DNA of 64,000 nucleotides. Source: Sorghum bicolor. Its lineage: Eukaryota; Streptophyta; Magnoliopsida; Poales; Poaceae. The notes beneath the pieces were generated by a model that did no database searches, was not told the DNA's origin, and was given only the letters and a program-made list of their open reading frames with translations. The DNA lies in the NCBI RefSeq assembly GCF_000003195.3, contig NC_012871.2, forward strand, positions 4,079,997 to 4,143,996, read 5' to 3'. The position numbers and the translations under genes were made by a program. Positions 1 through 10,953 of this stretch are shown one piece after another (position 1 is the stretch's first letter; the number at the start of each line of letters is the position of its first letter).

Positions 1-1683
1 AAGTATAGAATCCAATCAATATCTTGACATGTGCTACGTTGAAAAACAAGGGCATGATAAAAGGATGGACCTTTTCTTATCGTGAACTTGTTGTGAATCT
101 GATTAACCACGGAGAGGCTGAATTGTGCATATCTAGTCCATCCATAGGGCAAGACTCCAGAATCAGCCACATCCAAATACATAGATAAGAATTCAACATT
201 ATTTCCCCTAGGGAAAATCAAAATTCGCCTGCAAAACAGAAAAGACTAAATCAATTACCAATAGCAAAAAAAAAGGTAAAATTAATAGAGATACTAATTC
301 AGAGTAAAATGGAAAGCAATAGGCACTTACCACTTGTAGCCTCCAACAACAAAAATTTCGGAGTAGAGCTTCTTCGTGCTAACTCTTGATAGATTCTCAA
401 TGGTCCAAGTAAATCTCGAGATTGGTGGGTCCTCTATCTGTTGGTTTTCCACAGTAGCAGCTGGCTCAGCAGGCACAACTAGCACGATGACAAGAAGAAA
501 TCATAAATAGCTGATAAACTCAAATGCTAGGTCACATAACAAAAGCAGCAAAGAAAACAACAAAAGAGTCCATGTCTATGGTGCATAAAGGCTCAAAATC
601 GTTTTGCATCTCTAACCTACTGCAAATAGTAACAAAAAATGCACCCACCACACTTAGAGAACTTCTCATGTCAATGTGGTTTTGCATATGAAAACACAAC
701 TATGGTCAATCCTACAATTACTGTATGACAATTAAAAGAACTTCCATCAACATAAAGACATCAAATGTGTGGGCCCACACACTCTATCCAGCTTTAACCC
801 AACTTAACACCTCGGGAATAGTATAACAATAATCTAGAAACACCCAAATATACAATATCTAGTCTAAGCTATAAATGAATGCATAACAAAATGAACAGAC
901 TACATAAGAAATTATAGCTCCATACAGGATAGCAATACCAAATCATATAACAAGCAAATAAACAATCATGATGTGTGTTATACAGCAATAACTCTGGCCA
1001 CAGCACTTACAATGGCGCCATTTGCGCAAAAGATTAAAAAATAATCAGCAGCGACACCGCAGATGAACAGCAGGCTGATAAAATATCATAGCAAATAGGA
1101 GACAGCAAAATGCGGCCTATCTAGGCAGCTGGTCTGAGTATCTACACACCACAAGTCACAGAACATCAACTAACTAGCTGACAACATCAACTAACTAGCT
1201 GACAGACGCATAATGACATGAGCCCACTGAACTAATAATCGCTAGAGGAGATGGCCAACCAGACCTTCCATTGGCTGCGCTCCATTGGGCAGCTCCTGTT
1301 GGGGGCCGTGCGGAACCAGCACCTCCTCTTCCTCCTGCTGTTGTTGCTGCGAGAAAAAAAAACACGAGAGAGGCACAATCTCAGATCCATTGCTCCAACA
1401 CTAGGCGGAGGCATCAAAACCCCAAACCCTAAATTCCGTACGCGCGCACGGGGAGGCACGCCCAGCCCTCCACGCCAGAACTCCGACCCGGAAACCGACC
1501 CCGGAGCCCTAGGGCGACGGCGCCCGCACCGCCTGACGGCCGGGATGCGCGCGGCATCGGCATCGCGGACCGATGCGGCGGGCAGGTCCCGCGGGAGGAG
1601 TAGGGAAATGAACGGAGGCCGAGGCGGGAGGGTATCTCCCCCTCGCACACGCTTACCTCGGCGGGCGGCGGCGAGGTCGTCAT
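1..1683 (-). CDS. UBP12: UBP12/13-type ubiquitin-specific protease, 5' part only
   Basis: Partial gene that leaves the window on the left. The coding exons, in transcript order, are 1683-1657, 1346-1265, 478-331 and 228-71, with GT-AG introns and continuous reading frame. The first 138 residues begin MTTSPPPAE, continue with a Gln/Glu-rich patch, and then enter a MATH (TRAF-like) domain from about residue 55 (motifs FTWTIENLS, GGYKWRILIFP, YLDVADSG, YGWTRYAQFSL). In plants, a MATH domain placed before a USP catalytic domain is typical of UBP12 and UBP13, which remove ubiquitin from nuclear and cytosolic regulators in circadian, jasmonate and Polycomb pathways. The catalytic Cys/His boxes lie outside the window, so activity cannot be judged. 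The start is chosen because it heads a short exon with a GTAAGC donor and matches the family N-terminus. UBP12 and UBP13 cannot be told apart here. Confidence 0.9.
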
Positions 1684-2211
1684 GTCCGGCGGGACGCGGA
1701 CGGCGCGGGGCGGGGACACGGGTAGCGAGGGAGGTAGGGAGGGGAGGCGCGGGTCCGCCGGCGGCGATGTGGGGGCCCACCCAGAAGTGGGTTACGGGGG
1801 TGGTGGGGGAGGGAGGTGGAGATCGCGAGGGTGGAAGGGGGGAGGCGGAGGAGAGAGAAAGGGAGAAGAGAGAGAGCGAGATTGAGGTTTTGGACCCGTG
1901 GAAAGTTCCAGGCCTCGTGCGGAGGCTTGCGGGGCAAGGACGGTGCGTTGGTGGACGGCTGGGATGAAGGGCAAGTGTGGGATGGACGGCCGCGATATTA
2001 TGGGCTCGATGCGGCGGAGCGCCACGCCAGTAGAGCAAGAGAGAGGGACCCCGACAAGGTATTCCCTTCTGACATGTGATTCACCGTTGTTCTCTCTCTT
2101 GAGACAATTTTCAACAATACTGTATATACGAGCAGTTATTAGCTCTATGAAATAATATTAACTTTTGTAGCTTATAACGTGAATTGCGTCAAATAACTTT
2201 CCATTATCTTA
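1684..2211 (-). promoter_or_regulatory. Probable promoter and 5'UTR of the UBP12-like gene
   Basis: GC-rich, purine-rich DNA directly upstream of the start codon, including a GA-rich stretch near 1800-1880 (CT-rich on the coding strand), as is common in plant 5' leaders. It grades into AT-rich DNA after 2080. No TATA box could be assigned with confidence. The open frames here are compositional and resemble no known protein. Confidence 0.4.
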
Positions 2212-2707
2212 GGCCTCGTTTAGATGTGAAAAAATTTTAAATTTCGCTACTGTAGTACTTTTCGTTTGTTTGTGGCAAATATTGTCCAATTATAGACTAA
2301 CTAGAGTCAAAAGATTCGTCTCGCGATTTTACAGGCAAATTGTGTAAGGCCTTGTTTACTTCCAAAAAATTTTGCAAAATAGGAATAGTAGCACTTTCGT
2401 TTGTATTTGACTAATATTATCCAATTATAGACTAACTAGACTCAAAAGATTCGTCTCGTCAATTTCGATCAAACTGTGTAATTAGTTTTAATTTTCATCT
2501 ATATTTAATACTCCATGCATACGTCTAAAGATTCGATGTGACGGAGAATCTGAAAAATTTTGCAAAATTTTTCAGGAACTAAACAAGGCCTAATTAGTTT
2601 TTTTTTTGTTTTCGTCTATATTTAATGCTTTATGCATGTGTCGCAAGATTCGATGTGACGGGAAATCTTGAAAACTTTTTGATTTTTTGGGTGAACTAAA
2701 CAAGGCC
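2212..2707. mobile_element. Tourist-like MITE (GGCCTTGTTTA family), interrupted outer copy
   Basis: It starts GGCCTCGTTTAG and ends CTAAACAAGGCC, so the ends are inverted repeats. The interior has the family hallmarks AAAAGATTCGTCTCGCG, AATTGTGTAA and AAGATTCGATGTGACG. It is split by a second copy of the same family at 2348-2590. Flanking trinucleotides are TTA and CTA, close to the 3-bp duplication expected of PIF/Harbinger-derived Tourist elements. The family recurs at 15928, 35685, 36213, 45105, 46064, 57195 and 57882. Confidence 0.85.
2348..2590. mobile_element. Nested 243-bp MITE with perfect TAA duplication
   Basis: A complete copy inserted inside the outer element. It starts GGCCTTGTTTAC and ends GGAACTAAACAAGGCC. 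TAA lies directly on both sides (2345-2347 and 2591-2593). Removing the insert and one TAA gives AATTGTGTAATTAG, which is what uninterrupted family members carry at that position. This fixes both the element ends and the target-site duplication. Confidence 0.92.
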
Positions 2708-3109
2708 CTAGAACATGTGCGCACGAGAATAGCTTTTAATAAAAAAAATATTTTCTCTTTCTTCTATTAAAAACATATTAGATTCTCAATAGTATCATTA
2801 CTATAATATTTTTAACTGAGACAGATAAAAACGCTTTACCGAGACGTTTTTGGCAACCACGATGTATCAAATGTTATGGATAATGTGACCTTTTTCTAAG
2901 GCGGTTTGCATCTGGTAAATCGAATAAAAATAATAAAGAAAAAGAAAACCCACTTGCCCAAACCCGGGTCGGAGCCGATCCACCGCCATTTGTTGGGGGT
3001 GGCGCCACCGCGTCACGAGCGTCCTCATGTTGGAGCTATGTTGGGGTCGTGTTTACCATCGTCGTGGCTGTAATCTCCACCCCATGCATCGCCACCACTG
3101 CTACAGGAG
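2708..3109. other. AT-rich spacer, no gene seen
   Basis: AT-rich to about 2950, then moderately GC-rich DNA near 2950-3100. I see no gene-like exon, RNA gene or complete element here. Confidence 0.5.
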
Positions 3110-4240
3110 TATAGTTTTCCAGATGGGCCGCACGACACAGGCACGGCATCGGCACGGCACTATGCGGCACGGCGGCACATCGTGCCGTGCCTATTAGTGC
3201 CACCGTGCCTAAGCGGCAGCCCAAGCACGACACTATGGAGTAGAAATCGTGTCGTGTCGTGCCAGCAGGCACGGTGGCACACCAGCGCCCGTGTCGACCC
3301 AGGCACTAAAACATTTTTTCATCAGCACAAGTACAACATCATTACACCAAACACAACAATTAACATCTTAACAAAGAGATGGAAAACTGGAAAATACAAA
3401 TGGCTAGTGTCGGCTCAGTCATCCTCTTCATCTCCAGAGAGGTCGCTCGTCACTGGCTCTGGCCGTAGCCTCATGCGACCACCAAAAGTAAAACCAAAAC
3501 AACCAGAAGAAGTTAGAGGCCAGAGGTAGAGGAGATCAAAAGAAGAACAAGTCAGAGGCTCAAAGGTAGGGTTAGGGTTTCTTACCTCGCCGACGACGGA
3601 TTAGTAGCAGCAGCTCCGAGCAGCAGTGGATCAGCAGATCTGCACAAAATGAAACAAGAATAAGAAAACGCCATGGACAGAGGACAAGAAGAAGAAGAGG
3701 TGGGGATCTTACCTGCTTCTTTGGAGCTCCGACGACTGCGACTATGAGGCTGCTATCGCTGCCTCTACTGGAATTGTTGTGGGGATGACGGCGAGCCGCC
3801 GTCGCCGTCGCCCCTGGCCTTCCCCTTTCGCCATGGCTGACGGACGGAGAGTCGGAGATGGAGAAGCAGAGAGACTGAGAGAGAGGAGAGACCGAGAGGG
3901 CGAGTCACAGCGGCCGGGAGCAAATGAGCTAGGGTTCGGATGGGAGCCGGCATCGGCTTATATACACCTCGTCCCTAACTCTGAATCCAACGGCTGAAAA
4001 TGATCTAGGGTTTGGATCCGACGGCTGCTGGCAAAAGGTCGTGCCTGTAGCAGGCCAAGTCCATTTCCGTGTCGTGCCTCGTGCTGGCCCATGGGCCGAA
4101 TATGCAGCCCAGGCACGGACACGAGGTCGGCCGTGCCAGGCACGTGCACGGATGTAGTCGGGCCGTGCTGTGCTTGGGCCGTGCTTTCTCGGGCCGTGCC
4201 CGTGTCAGCCCATCGGGCTTGGCCCATCTAGAAAACTATA
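3110..4240. mobile_element. hAT-like non-autonomous DNA transposon, about 1.13 kb
   Basis: The ends are a 20-bp near-perfect inverted repeat (TATAGTTTTCCAGATGGGCC at 3110-3129, its complement with one mismatch at 4221-4240). Next to the ends are dense GCACGGC and GCCGTGC repeats at 3130-3300 and 4050-4210, like transposase-binding subterminal repeats. The flanking octamers TACAGGAG (3102-3109) and TATGGGAG (4241-4248) agree at 6 of 8 bases, fitting an aged 8-bp hAT duplication. The interior has GC-rich leader-like sequence with splice-like sites on the minus strand but no transposase domain, so it depends on a helper. Superfamily is inferred from TSD length only. Confidence 0.65.
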
Positions 4241-4515
4241 TATGGGAGCAAGCTCCACCCTCAGCCCATCCACGGGTCGTTGCCACCGTCCGCTGGATGT
4301 GCATGTCTGTCTTTTTGTAAATAGACTTTGCGAAACAGTTATTTTTTGGGTAAATTCTTTTAAGTAAACAAGGCCTAACAAGGAGAGGTGTTTTGTTAGA
4401 AAAAAATCAGCCGAAGCGCGGGTATGTGCAGCAGGCAGTGGGTCGCGTGCTCTGGGGCCTTGTGGCCCAGTCAATGTTAGCAGCTTCCCTCTCCACTCCT
4501 GTCGCCGGTCCTTTT
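4241..4515. other. Spacer with one MITE end
   Basis: It holds a solitary TAAACAAGGCC-type terminus at about 4365-4376 followed by TAA, a truncated relic of the common MITE family. No coding signal. Confidence 0.5.
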
Positions 4516-5492
4516 GGGCCTGTTTGGTAGAGCTCCGGCTCGAGCTAAAATTGCTTCAGTCGTGGCTTCATATATAGAGGAGATTCACTAAGGGAGCTGA
4601 AGCTGTTTTTTTACTGTTTGGCAAAATAGATTCTCATTCTGGTGAAAAGGATTGAAAAGGTCTAAAATACCCTTTTTTCCTTTCTTTTTATTTCTTTTAT
4701 TATTGTTTGACTTTGTTTAGTTTCCAAAATATTTTGCATTTTTTATATTCTTTATCACATCGAAACTTACGTCACATGTATGGAGTACTAAATATAGATA
4801 AAAGAAATAACTAATTATACAGTTTATTTATTATTTGCTAAACGTATTTTTCGAACCTAGTTAGTCTATGATTGAACGATATTTATCAAATACAAACGAA
4901 AGTGTTGTTCGTATTTTGTAATTTTTTTAAAGTAAACAAGGCCTTTCTCTCTCTACCTCCCATGCTCGACCCAGCCACATCTTGCCCGCATGGCCGCATG
5001 GGCTTGGCTCCGCCCGCGCCGCTCCCCCCAACTGGATCTCGTCCGCACAGACTCCCTCCCCTGCTAGGCCGCCATGGCCATGCCCAGCGACTGGGAGGAC
5101 AGGCCGGCGTCCGGGGTTCACCTCGTCGCCCATGGCCGCCGCCTGGCGCTCCCGCGACAGCAGCCCGTACAGCAGCCTGTCCCTTCCGATCTTCTCCAGC
5201 ACCGTCGCAGTCGCCTCTGCCGCCGGCAAGCTCCTCCGCCAAAAGGATGGCTGCTAGCGCACGAGGAGGAAGGAGATCGAGGGCGTGTAGTCCTGAGGGC
5301 ATCAGCGTCCAACTGTTGCTGGCAGGGAGGAGGAGCTGGAGGGAGCTGCTTTTGGCTCCTCCTACGCCCCCATGCCTCTCTCAACGCGTTTTCAGGGGAT
5401 TCGATGCTGGAGCTGGTACGCCTGAACCCCTTTGGTTGTGAGAGCCGTAAAACAGCTCTCGGAGCTGTCCCGGGAGCTCTACCAAACGCCCC
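4516..5492. mobile_element. Tourist-like element carrying GC-rich host-like sequence
   Basis: The left end GGGCCTGTTTGGTAGAGCTC and the right end (GGGAGCTCTACCAAACGCCC on the plus strand, 5473-5492) are inverted repeats. The next 100 bp on the left are MITE-like. A diverged copy of the GGCCTTGTTTA MITE sits inside at about 4708-4943. From about 4960 to 5440 composition jumps to high GC, and the minus strand has an open frame with a helical-looking motif, EKIGRDRLLYGLLSRERQAA, as if exon sequence had been captured. I do not recognise the donor gene. The target-site duplication is unclear (TTT on both sides at best). Confidence 0.5.
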
Positions 5493-5534
5493 CTTTGTCC
5501 TCGATAGGAAACCACCATTCGAGAGAGCTTGGGG

Positions 5535-7556
5535 ATGGGATTCCTTACTTCCAGTCAATCTGGTTACTTCTTTATCGATATACAAGATATACCTCCGGCA
5601 GTATTACATCCGCAATCATCAAAGGGAAGGCAATGCTGCTGGTGCCGATGATCTCAGTCTCGATGGAGATGATCATGGGAATGGCCTGCTAGCAGCTCTG
5701 GTCGACAAGGTAGCTTTCTGCCTGGCACCTTGTTGTCCTGTTGAGCTTCTAAGTTTCCTAGCTTCATCTTCTGATTAGTTTATATATGCTCACAACATTT
5801 GTGAAATCATGTGTTTTCAAGTGTATCAAGACGGAGGATATTCTTAAACTTCAATGGAAATGCCGTGCTAAATCCTTCACTATCGATGATGATGTGAAGG
5901 AGGTCTCATTGGTGAGTCACAAAATCACCAAGCACACTTGTGAAATGGCTCAAGTTTCGGGATCTGAATTTCCTGCTGCTGCTATCGCCCCCGGCATCGT
6001 ACCTTGTTTATTATGTTGGAGTTGTGTGATGAATGTTCTGCTGTTGCAGAGCCTACTATGTATGACCTAGTAACATACTATTCCTGTCATTGCACACATA
6101 TTTCTCGATTATCATAATATATACATGACAAGTATTCCATACAGATAGCAAACTGAGCTATAGCTCAGTGGTGTGGCTAGATGTGGGTTCAAATCCTCGT
6201 ATTCCACACAAAAACAACCCCCTCGCTGGCTTGTGGCTATGGTGCGTCGCCGGCCTAGCTAAAGGTGTGCTGCACCGGCCTGGGTAACGGTGTTCGCCAG
6301 CCCAAGTTCGTCCCTAACAGCCATAGGCTAGGGTCCGGGGGATTTCTTGACCAGAGCCATACAGTCCCTTTTAAATTACAATACCATGGTGGAGGTTCTT
6401 CTCCCCACTGGTTGATTATGTTTATCCCCATACATATTCTTTTCATCTGTGCAAGGTATAATGATGTATTTTTCTGCCCTACTATCACCAGGGGTGACAT
6501 TACTGGAGATTTCAATTCCAATGAATCAGATAATAAACTGGTTGATAATGGCAATCATGAGGAAAGGGGCAGTGTGAGTGAAAATAAGGTATTTCTACAC
6601 TGAAATTTGGTGGCTAGCTCAAGTAAGTTGGTTTCTGTTTGTGTAACTCATTACTAATAAGAATTGTATGATGAATCCGATGAAAAGGACTCCAAGAAGG
6701 AACTAGCAAGAAATGACATGGATGAAAGCAATAAGACAGATGAAAATCAAGTATAGTCTACACTGAAAATTGGGCAGCTAGCTCAAACAAATTGGTGCCT
6801 TTGTGTTCTTCTCATGGAGCTCCTTCCTGATATGCATTGAATTATGATGAATCAATGTCAAGAACCCCAATGAGAAACTAGGAAGAAACAGCCTGGAGAA
6901 ACGTGAGGTGAAGCCAGAAACCAAGGTAGAGTCCTTTCAAAGAAAATTTGTTCAGTGCTTATACTAAAGTGGAATTTGTTACTAACATGTATATTGGATT
7001 GCGAAGCATCTAACAGCATGGGCTTTTTTTGAAGGCTAGTACAGAAAAACAAGTTGACCTGGTGGGAAGCAGCAATGAGGGCGATAGTTCCACTCCTAAG
7101 GAGAAGAAGAAGGTAGACATTTCAAAAAAAAAAAAAAGTGCAGCTAGGCTAAATTTGTTTATGTTCTTCATGGAATTCCTTGCAACACGAACTTTTATTT
7201 TAGCTGAAAGATGTGTTGAAAGAGCAGAGCAGTCCCCTGTATGGAAAAGCTGGTGGGCACAAAAAGGTTTGTCTTTGTGAGCTTGAACATCCCGGCATAC
7301 TCTTCTGCTCTGCCTAATTGAATTCTCTTAGCATATTACTATCTTCTAAGTGATCTTGGTCTGATGACAAACATGTACCATCCCATCGATAAAATGAACT
7401 TATACAGAACACTAACCCACCCACCTCCTGTTATGGTTGCCTTGGCCCTTTTATACCTGGTTTTCACGTTTCTTGTTACCCGATGACATGGTTAAATGTT
7501 TTTCTCGTTTTTTTGAACAGTGGTTTTCAGGATGCTTTAATTTTGCGAAACCATGA
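5535..7556 (+). pseudogene. Unrecognised multi-exon gene or relic, Lys/Glu/Asp-rich
   Basis: A series of exon-like blocks each ends at a consensus donor: about 5615-5710 (DDLSLDGDDHGNGLLAALVD), 5817-5911 (ILKLQWKCRAKSFTIDDDVK), 6493-6590, 6664-6750, 6861-6924, 7036-7112, 7204-7266 and a last block at 7521-7556 ending in FNFAKP and a stop. The last four join in frame at codon boundaries and give a hydrophilic Lys/Glu/Asp-rich chain. The blocks at 6493 and 6664 do not join in frame with what precedes them, and the frame changes near 5620. Either I have missed exons or the gene is broken. The Tourist-like element ends about 40 bp before the first ATG, so a 5' exon may have been displaced. No family recognised. 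Confidence 0.35.
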
Positions 7557-7924
7557 GGGAACGCCGATGGGACAGCAAGCTAATGAATAATGATGCCGAA
7601 TTCTCATCTAATAGATGAACCCCTATATTTTGTTGCATTGGTGTAGCTCTTATTATGGACAATCTGTGATTAGTTCTCTAGACTATTTTCTCATATAAGA
7701 GGAAAATGAAACGTGTTGATGCTATGATGATGATGGTTTGTTCTGCTTGTGTTTTAATTACATTCATCAGTGGAACTTGATTAATTTTGGCACGTTGCGA
7801 GCATTATCTAGTTTGGAGAAACTGTGTTAAAATTTCTACCGTTTGTTGCTGCAGCCGTCCTGCTATTACTGTTTATACATGTGTTGATTATTATTCAATG
7901 ATGCTTGCCAAAAAAAAAAAATCA
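7557..7924. other. Spacer, nothing identified
   Basis: AT-rich sequence that could be the 3' flank of the preceding gene-like region. A short A-tract near 7910 marks the left edge of the duplicated block that follows. Confidence 0.4.
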
Positions 7925-8337
7925 ATGATCCATTACAATTTTCAATTTATGTTAAGTAAGAACACAACAGGGAGGCGTAAAGCTATGAAAATGCTATAAC
8001 CAACTATTTAAAACCATATATTTTATAGAATACGGAGTATGCTACTATAACGAAAAATAAAAGAAAATTTTAGAACTTACAACACATATACATGTATGCA
8101 GCTACGGTTTAAGCTGAGTGGATGAAGCCATAAGCTCAAAAATCCAGCCCACCCAAGGATTCTTTATTATATACAAATAATTGAATTTACAAAGAAATAT
8201 ACAATTTTCCTCAAATGCAATAAGCCAGTTGCTCTGCGACAAGATAGAGGTATACTGTATACTAAACCAGAGCTAATGGCTTCATCCTTTTAAGGCAACA
8301 ATAACAGTCGAGATCAAACTTCTGGCCACCTCGGTAT

Positions 8338-8433
8338 CACAGGGATGGAGTCAGTGTTGCCGATCAATGATGGTGATCAGTGATGCACAGGGATGGAGTC
8401 AGTGTTGCCGATCAATGATGGTGATCAGTGATG
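8338..8433. repeat. Two tandem copies of a 48-bp unit
   Basis: Unit 8338-8385 repeats exactly at 8386-8433 (both begin CACAGGGATGGAGTCAGTG). The equivalent place in copy B (near 23485-23535) has a single unit, so the duplication arose after the segments separated. Confidence 0.93.
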
Positions 8434-9080
8434 GATGGTAGGCTGGTAACTGACCTATCAAAGATGCAGATAAAAACGACCCGGACAATATATATTCAGA
8501 GCGAGAAGATAATGATGTAACATGCAACAGCTCCTCAAAGGCAGCACAATCCATCCGCAAAAATCCATATGCAATAACAGGGTTTAATAACTGAGATGCA
8601 TGCCATTCCAGGTCTGCAAGGTTTTTCTATCGATGACCAGTACATACATCTATGGTACGAACCAACCAAAGAAAAAGACGGTAACATGAAACTTCGGTTG
8701 ATACACCACGCATGTTAACACAACGGGTTGCTGTCAAACTTCATCTGAAACGGCAGACCAAGTAACCAGTCAAAACTAGGCTCTAGGTAAACGCAAGCTA
8801 CTCTGCTTTAGGAAACCGAGTCAGCGAACTACCCTGTTCATGCCGCGAACTACCCATCTAGGTGCTGCTGAAACCAGTTGCTTTTCCTTCTCCGGACCCC
8901 TTGATTTTCCTCTGACGACGGTGCTCAAAAAGCGCTTCGTACAGAAGCCTTTTGCTTCCCAACTTCCACCAGAAGGGCCCTAATCCTCCTGAATGCTTCC
9001 TTTTCTTCAGCTCATTACGTTTGGTGACTATACATATAAAACAAAGAATTATGTCAGAATCCTTCTAATCAAGAGCAATA

Positions 9081-9229
9081 CTCCCTCTGTTCCAAATTAT
9101 AAAATGTTTGGCTTTTTGTGATACGTTGCTTTTACTATGAGTATCTAGACATAGCATATATCTAAGTTCATAGCAAATGAAATTTATCTAGAAAAGCCAA
9201 ATCGTCTTATAATTCGGAACGGAGCGAGT
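9081..9229. mobile_element. Stowaway-like MITE (copy A)
   Basis: The ends CTCCCTCTGTTCCAAATTAT and ATAATTCGGAACGGAGCGAG are inverted repeats, flanked by TA. The element is shared with copy B (24286-24433), so it predates the duplication. Confidence 0.85.
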
Positions 9230-9706
9230 AGTAATTAGTAAAACTAGTATACAAGAAAAGGAATATATCCTCAGATAGATTATAGCCTTCATGACATACT
9301 CAGAAATGAACTAAGAGCCAAATCAAGATCCAACACCTCTTATCTAGGGATGACAGTCCAACCCACTGGTGCAGGGTACTTGGGGGTGCCACAACAGGTC
9401 GGTGTGGATGCAAAATTCCACCTGTGGATGCAGGTGCAGGTGAGAGTCCATGACTTCACCTATGGGCAGTGGCGAAGGGATGTTCATTGAAAAAAGTTAC
9501 ACAACTAATGGGCAAAAGACACCTATAAAAAAACGGGGGCAGAAGGCTAACTCAACAACCGAAACCAGAAAAATAGGAGTTAAAACAAAAGGCGTGGTGT
9601 GTGAGCTTTCGTGCATGCATGGAGCCACGCAAATATGGCAATCATGCAGGAAACTTCACAGCACGGGGTCCAACCCATGGGTGCAAGTGCAGAATTTCAC
9701 CCCTTA

Positions 9707-9808
9707 GGGCTCCTTTGGATCAATCATTCCCCATGGGAATTGGAGGGGATTGAGGGGGAAATTAGTTCAATTCCCCCTCAATCCACTTCAATCCCCAAGG
9801 GGAATGGT
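9707..9808. mobile_element. Tourist-like MITE, 3'-truncated (copy A)
   Basis: It begins GGGCTCCTTTGGATC after TTA and folds on itself through TTCCCC/GGGGAA arms. The right end is lost: GGTTGAATC runs straight into unrelated sequence, whereas copy B keeps the intact end. Confidence 0.7.
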
Positions 9809-10640
9809 TGAATCTATTCAGGACAGGTACTCCCCCCACACCCAACCCAACACATTACCATTCCGACTTTTTATCAACACTCAGGAGCAGCTTAAGAAAG
9901 AATGAAAGATATATTCAGCGGCAGAGCAAAGTTGTTCCTTGGTTCTTGAAATTAATGCTTGCATATTTTGTTTTGCAGTCCAATGCATGCTCAAACTTCG
10001 CTTGGATTTCTTCTAATCATGTCACACGTTCAGATCATCACTTATTAGAAAAATCATATAAATTGTTAGGAAGCAAATCTCTAATATCAAATCCAAAGGT
10101 AACCAGCCTTCTTGCTATGAGGTTTCATGATGGTTATGCAATTCAATAACCAGTGATGTTACTCACTATGATTGGAAGAAACCGACCCCTGCTGTGCCTG
10201 TAGTGATGCATATGTTGGACCTAAAACTGGCCAAAATCGTTGTTGAATCTTCAGGACTTGAGAAACAGTCTTCAAGGCCTCTCTTAATGGTGAACCTACA
10301 AACGAAGCACGATTTGGACCATCCCCAAGTAGGACCTGCATTCATCACAAAAACCTAATAATTAACCCACTGCTAAATTGACCACAGCATCAAAAGGTTA
10401 ATTATCTGCATTCACAATCTACCATGTTGTCGAGTGTTAGCATGTCTATGACCAAATAACTGCACGATGCTTGACATCTTAGCATCCATATCTTTCCTAA
10501 TGTTAAAAAAGCAAACCTTGAAACAATCCCTGAAACTTTAGTCCTTGAACTACAAGATGTTCATAGGAATATAAAACTGTTGCTTCTTTCTGGAAATTTA
10601 ACAAGCAGCTGATACATTAAACACATTGTTGTAATATTTA

Positions 10641-10953
10641 CATTTGGAAGCACCAGAATGACTGTCTTCAATGGTGCCCAACCAAGGGTCTCTAGTGCTG
10701 CTGGAAGTTGCTGATAAGATTGCTCTCTTGTGCATGGTTGGTGCTGAAGATCTCTGTGACTCTAAGGTCACTTACCCAGACATCTAGTGTGTGCTGTGTG
10801 AGTTGGTCGCTGAATTTTGTGTGGCTAAACTGTTAAAATTATATCAAAGGATCTGTTGGGTGTGTTTGGGAATGACGGTCCCTAGCTCCTATCTTTCTAC
10901 ATTTCTTTCTTAATGAAATGATATAGAGCTCTCCTGCATGTTTGAGAAAAAAA
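10641..10953 (+). mobile_element. LINE 3'-end relic (copy A)
   Basis: The sequence TTTGGAAGCACCAGAATGAC encodes a decayed version of the WKHRND motif found near the C-terminus of plant L1-type polyproteins. The piece ends with GAGCTCTCCTGCATGTTTGA and an A-run, as in plant LINE 3' ends. It lies in the intron between the last-but-two and last-but-one HDA15 exons and is shared with copy B. Confidence 0.65.

Noticed and set aside
1232..2038. 268-residue minus-strand frame over the UBP12 5' region
   Set aside because: It runs through introns and promoter in a different frame from the splice-supported exons.
6156..6210. tRNA-like sequence (TAGCTCAGTGGT and GGTTCAAATCC boxes)
   Set aside because: The A and B boxes are only about a dozen bases apart and no cloverleaf forms. 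It could be part of a tRNA-derived SINE, but the boundaries are not visible.
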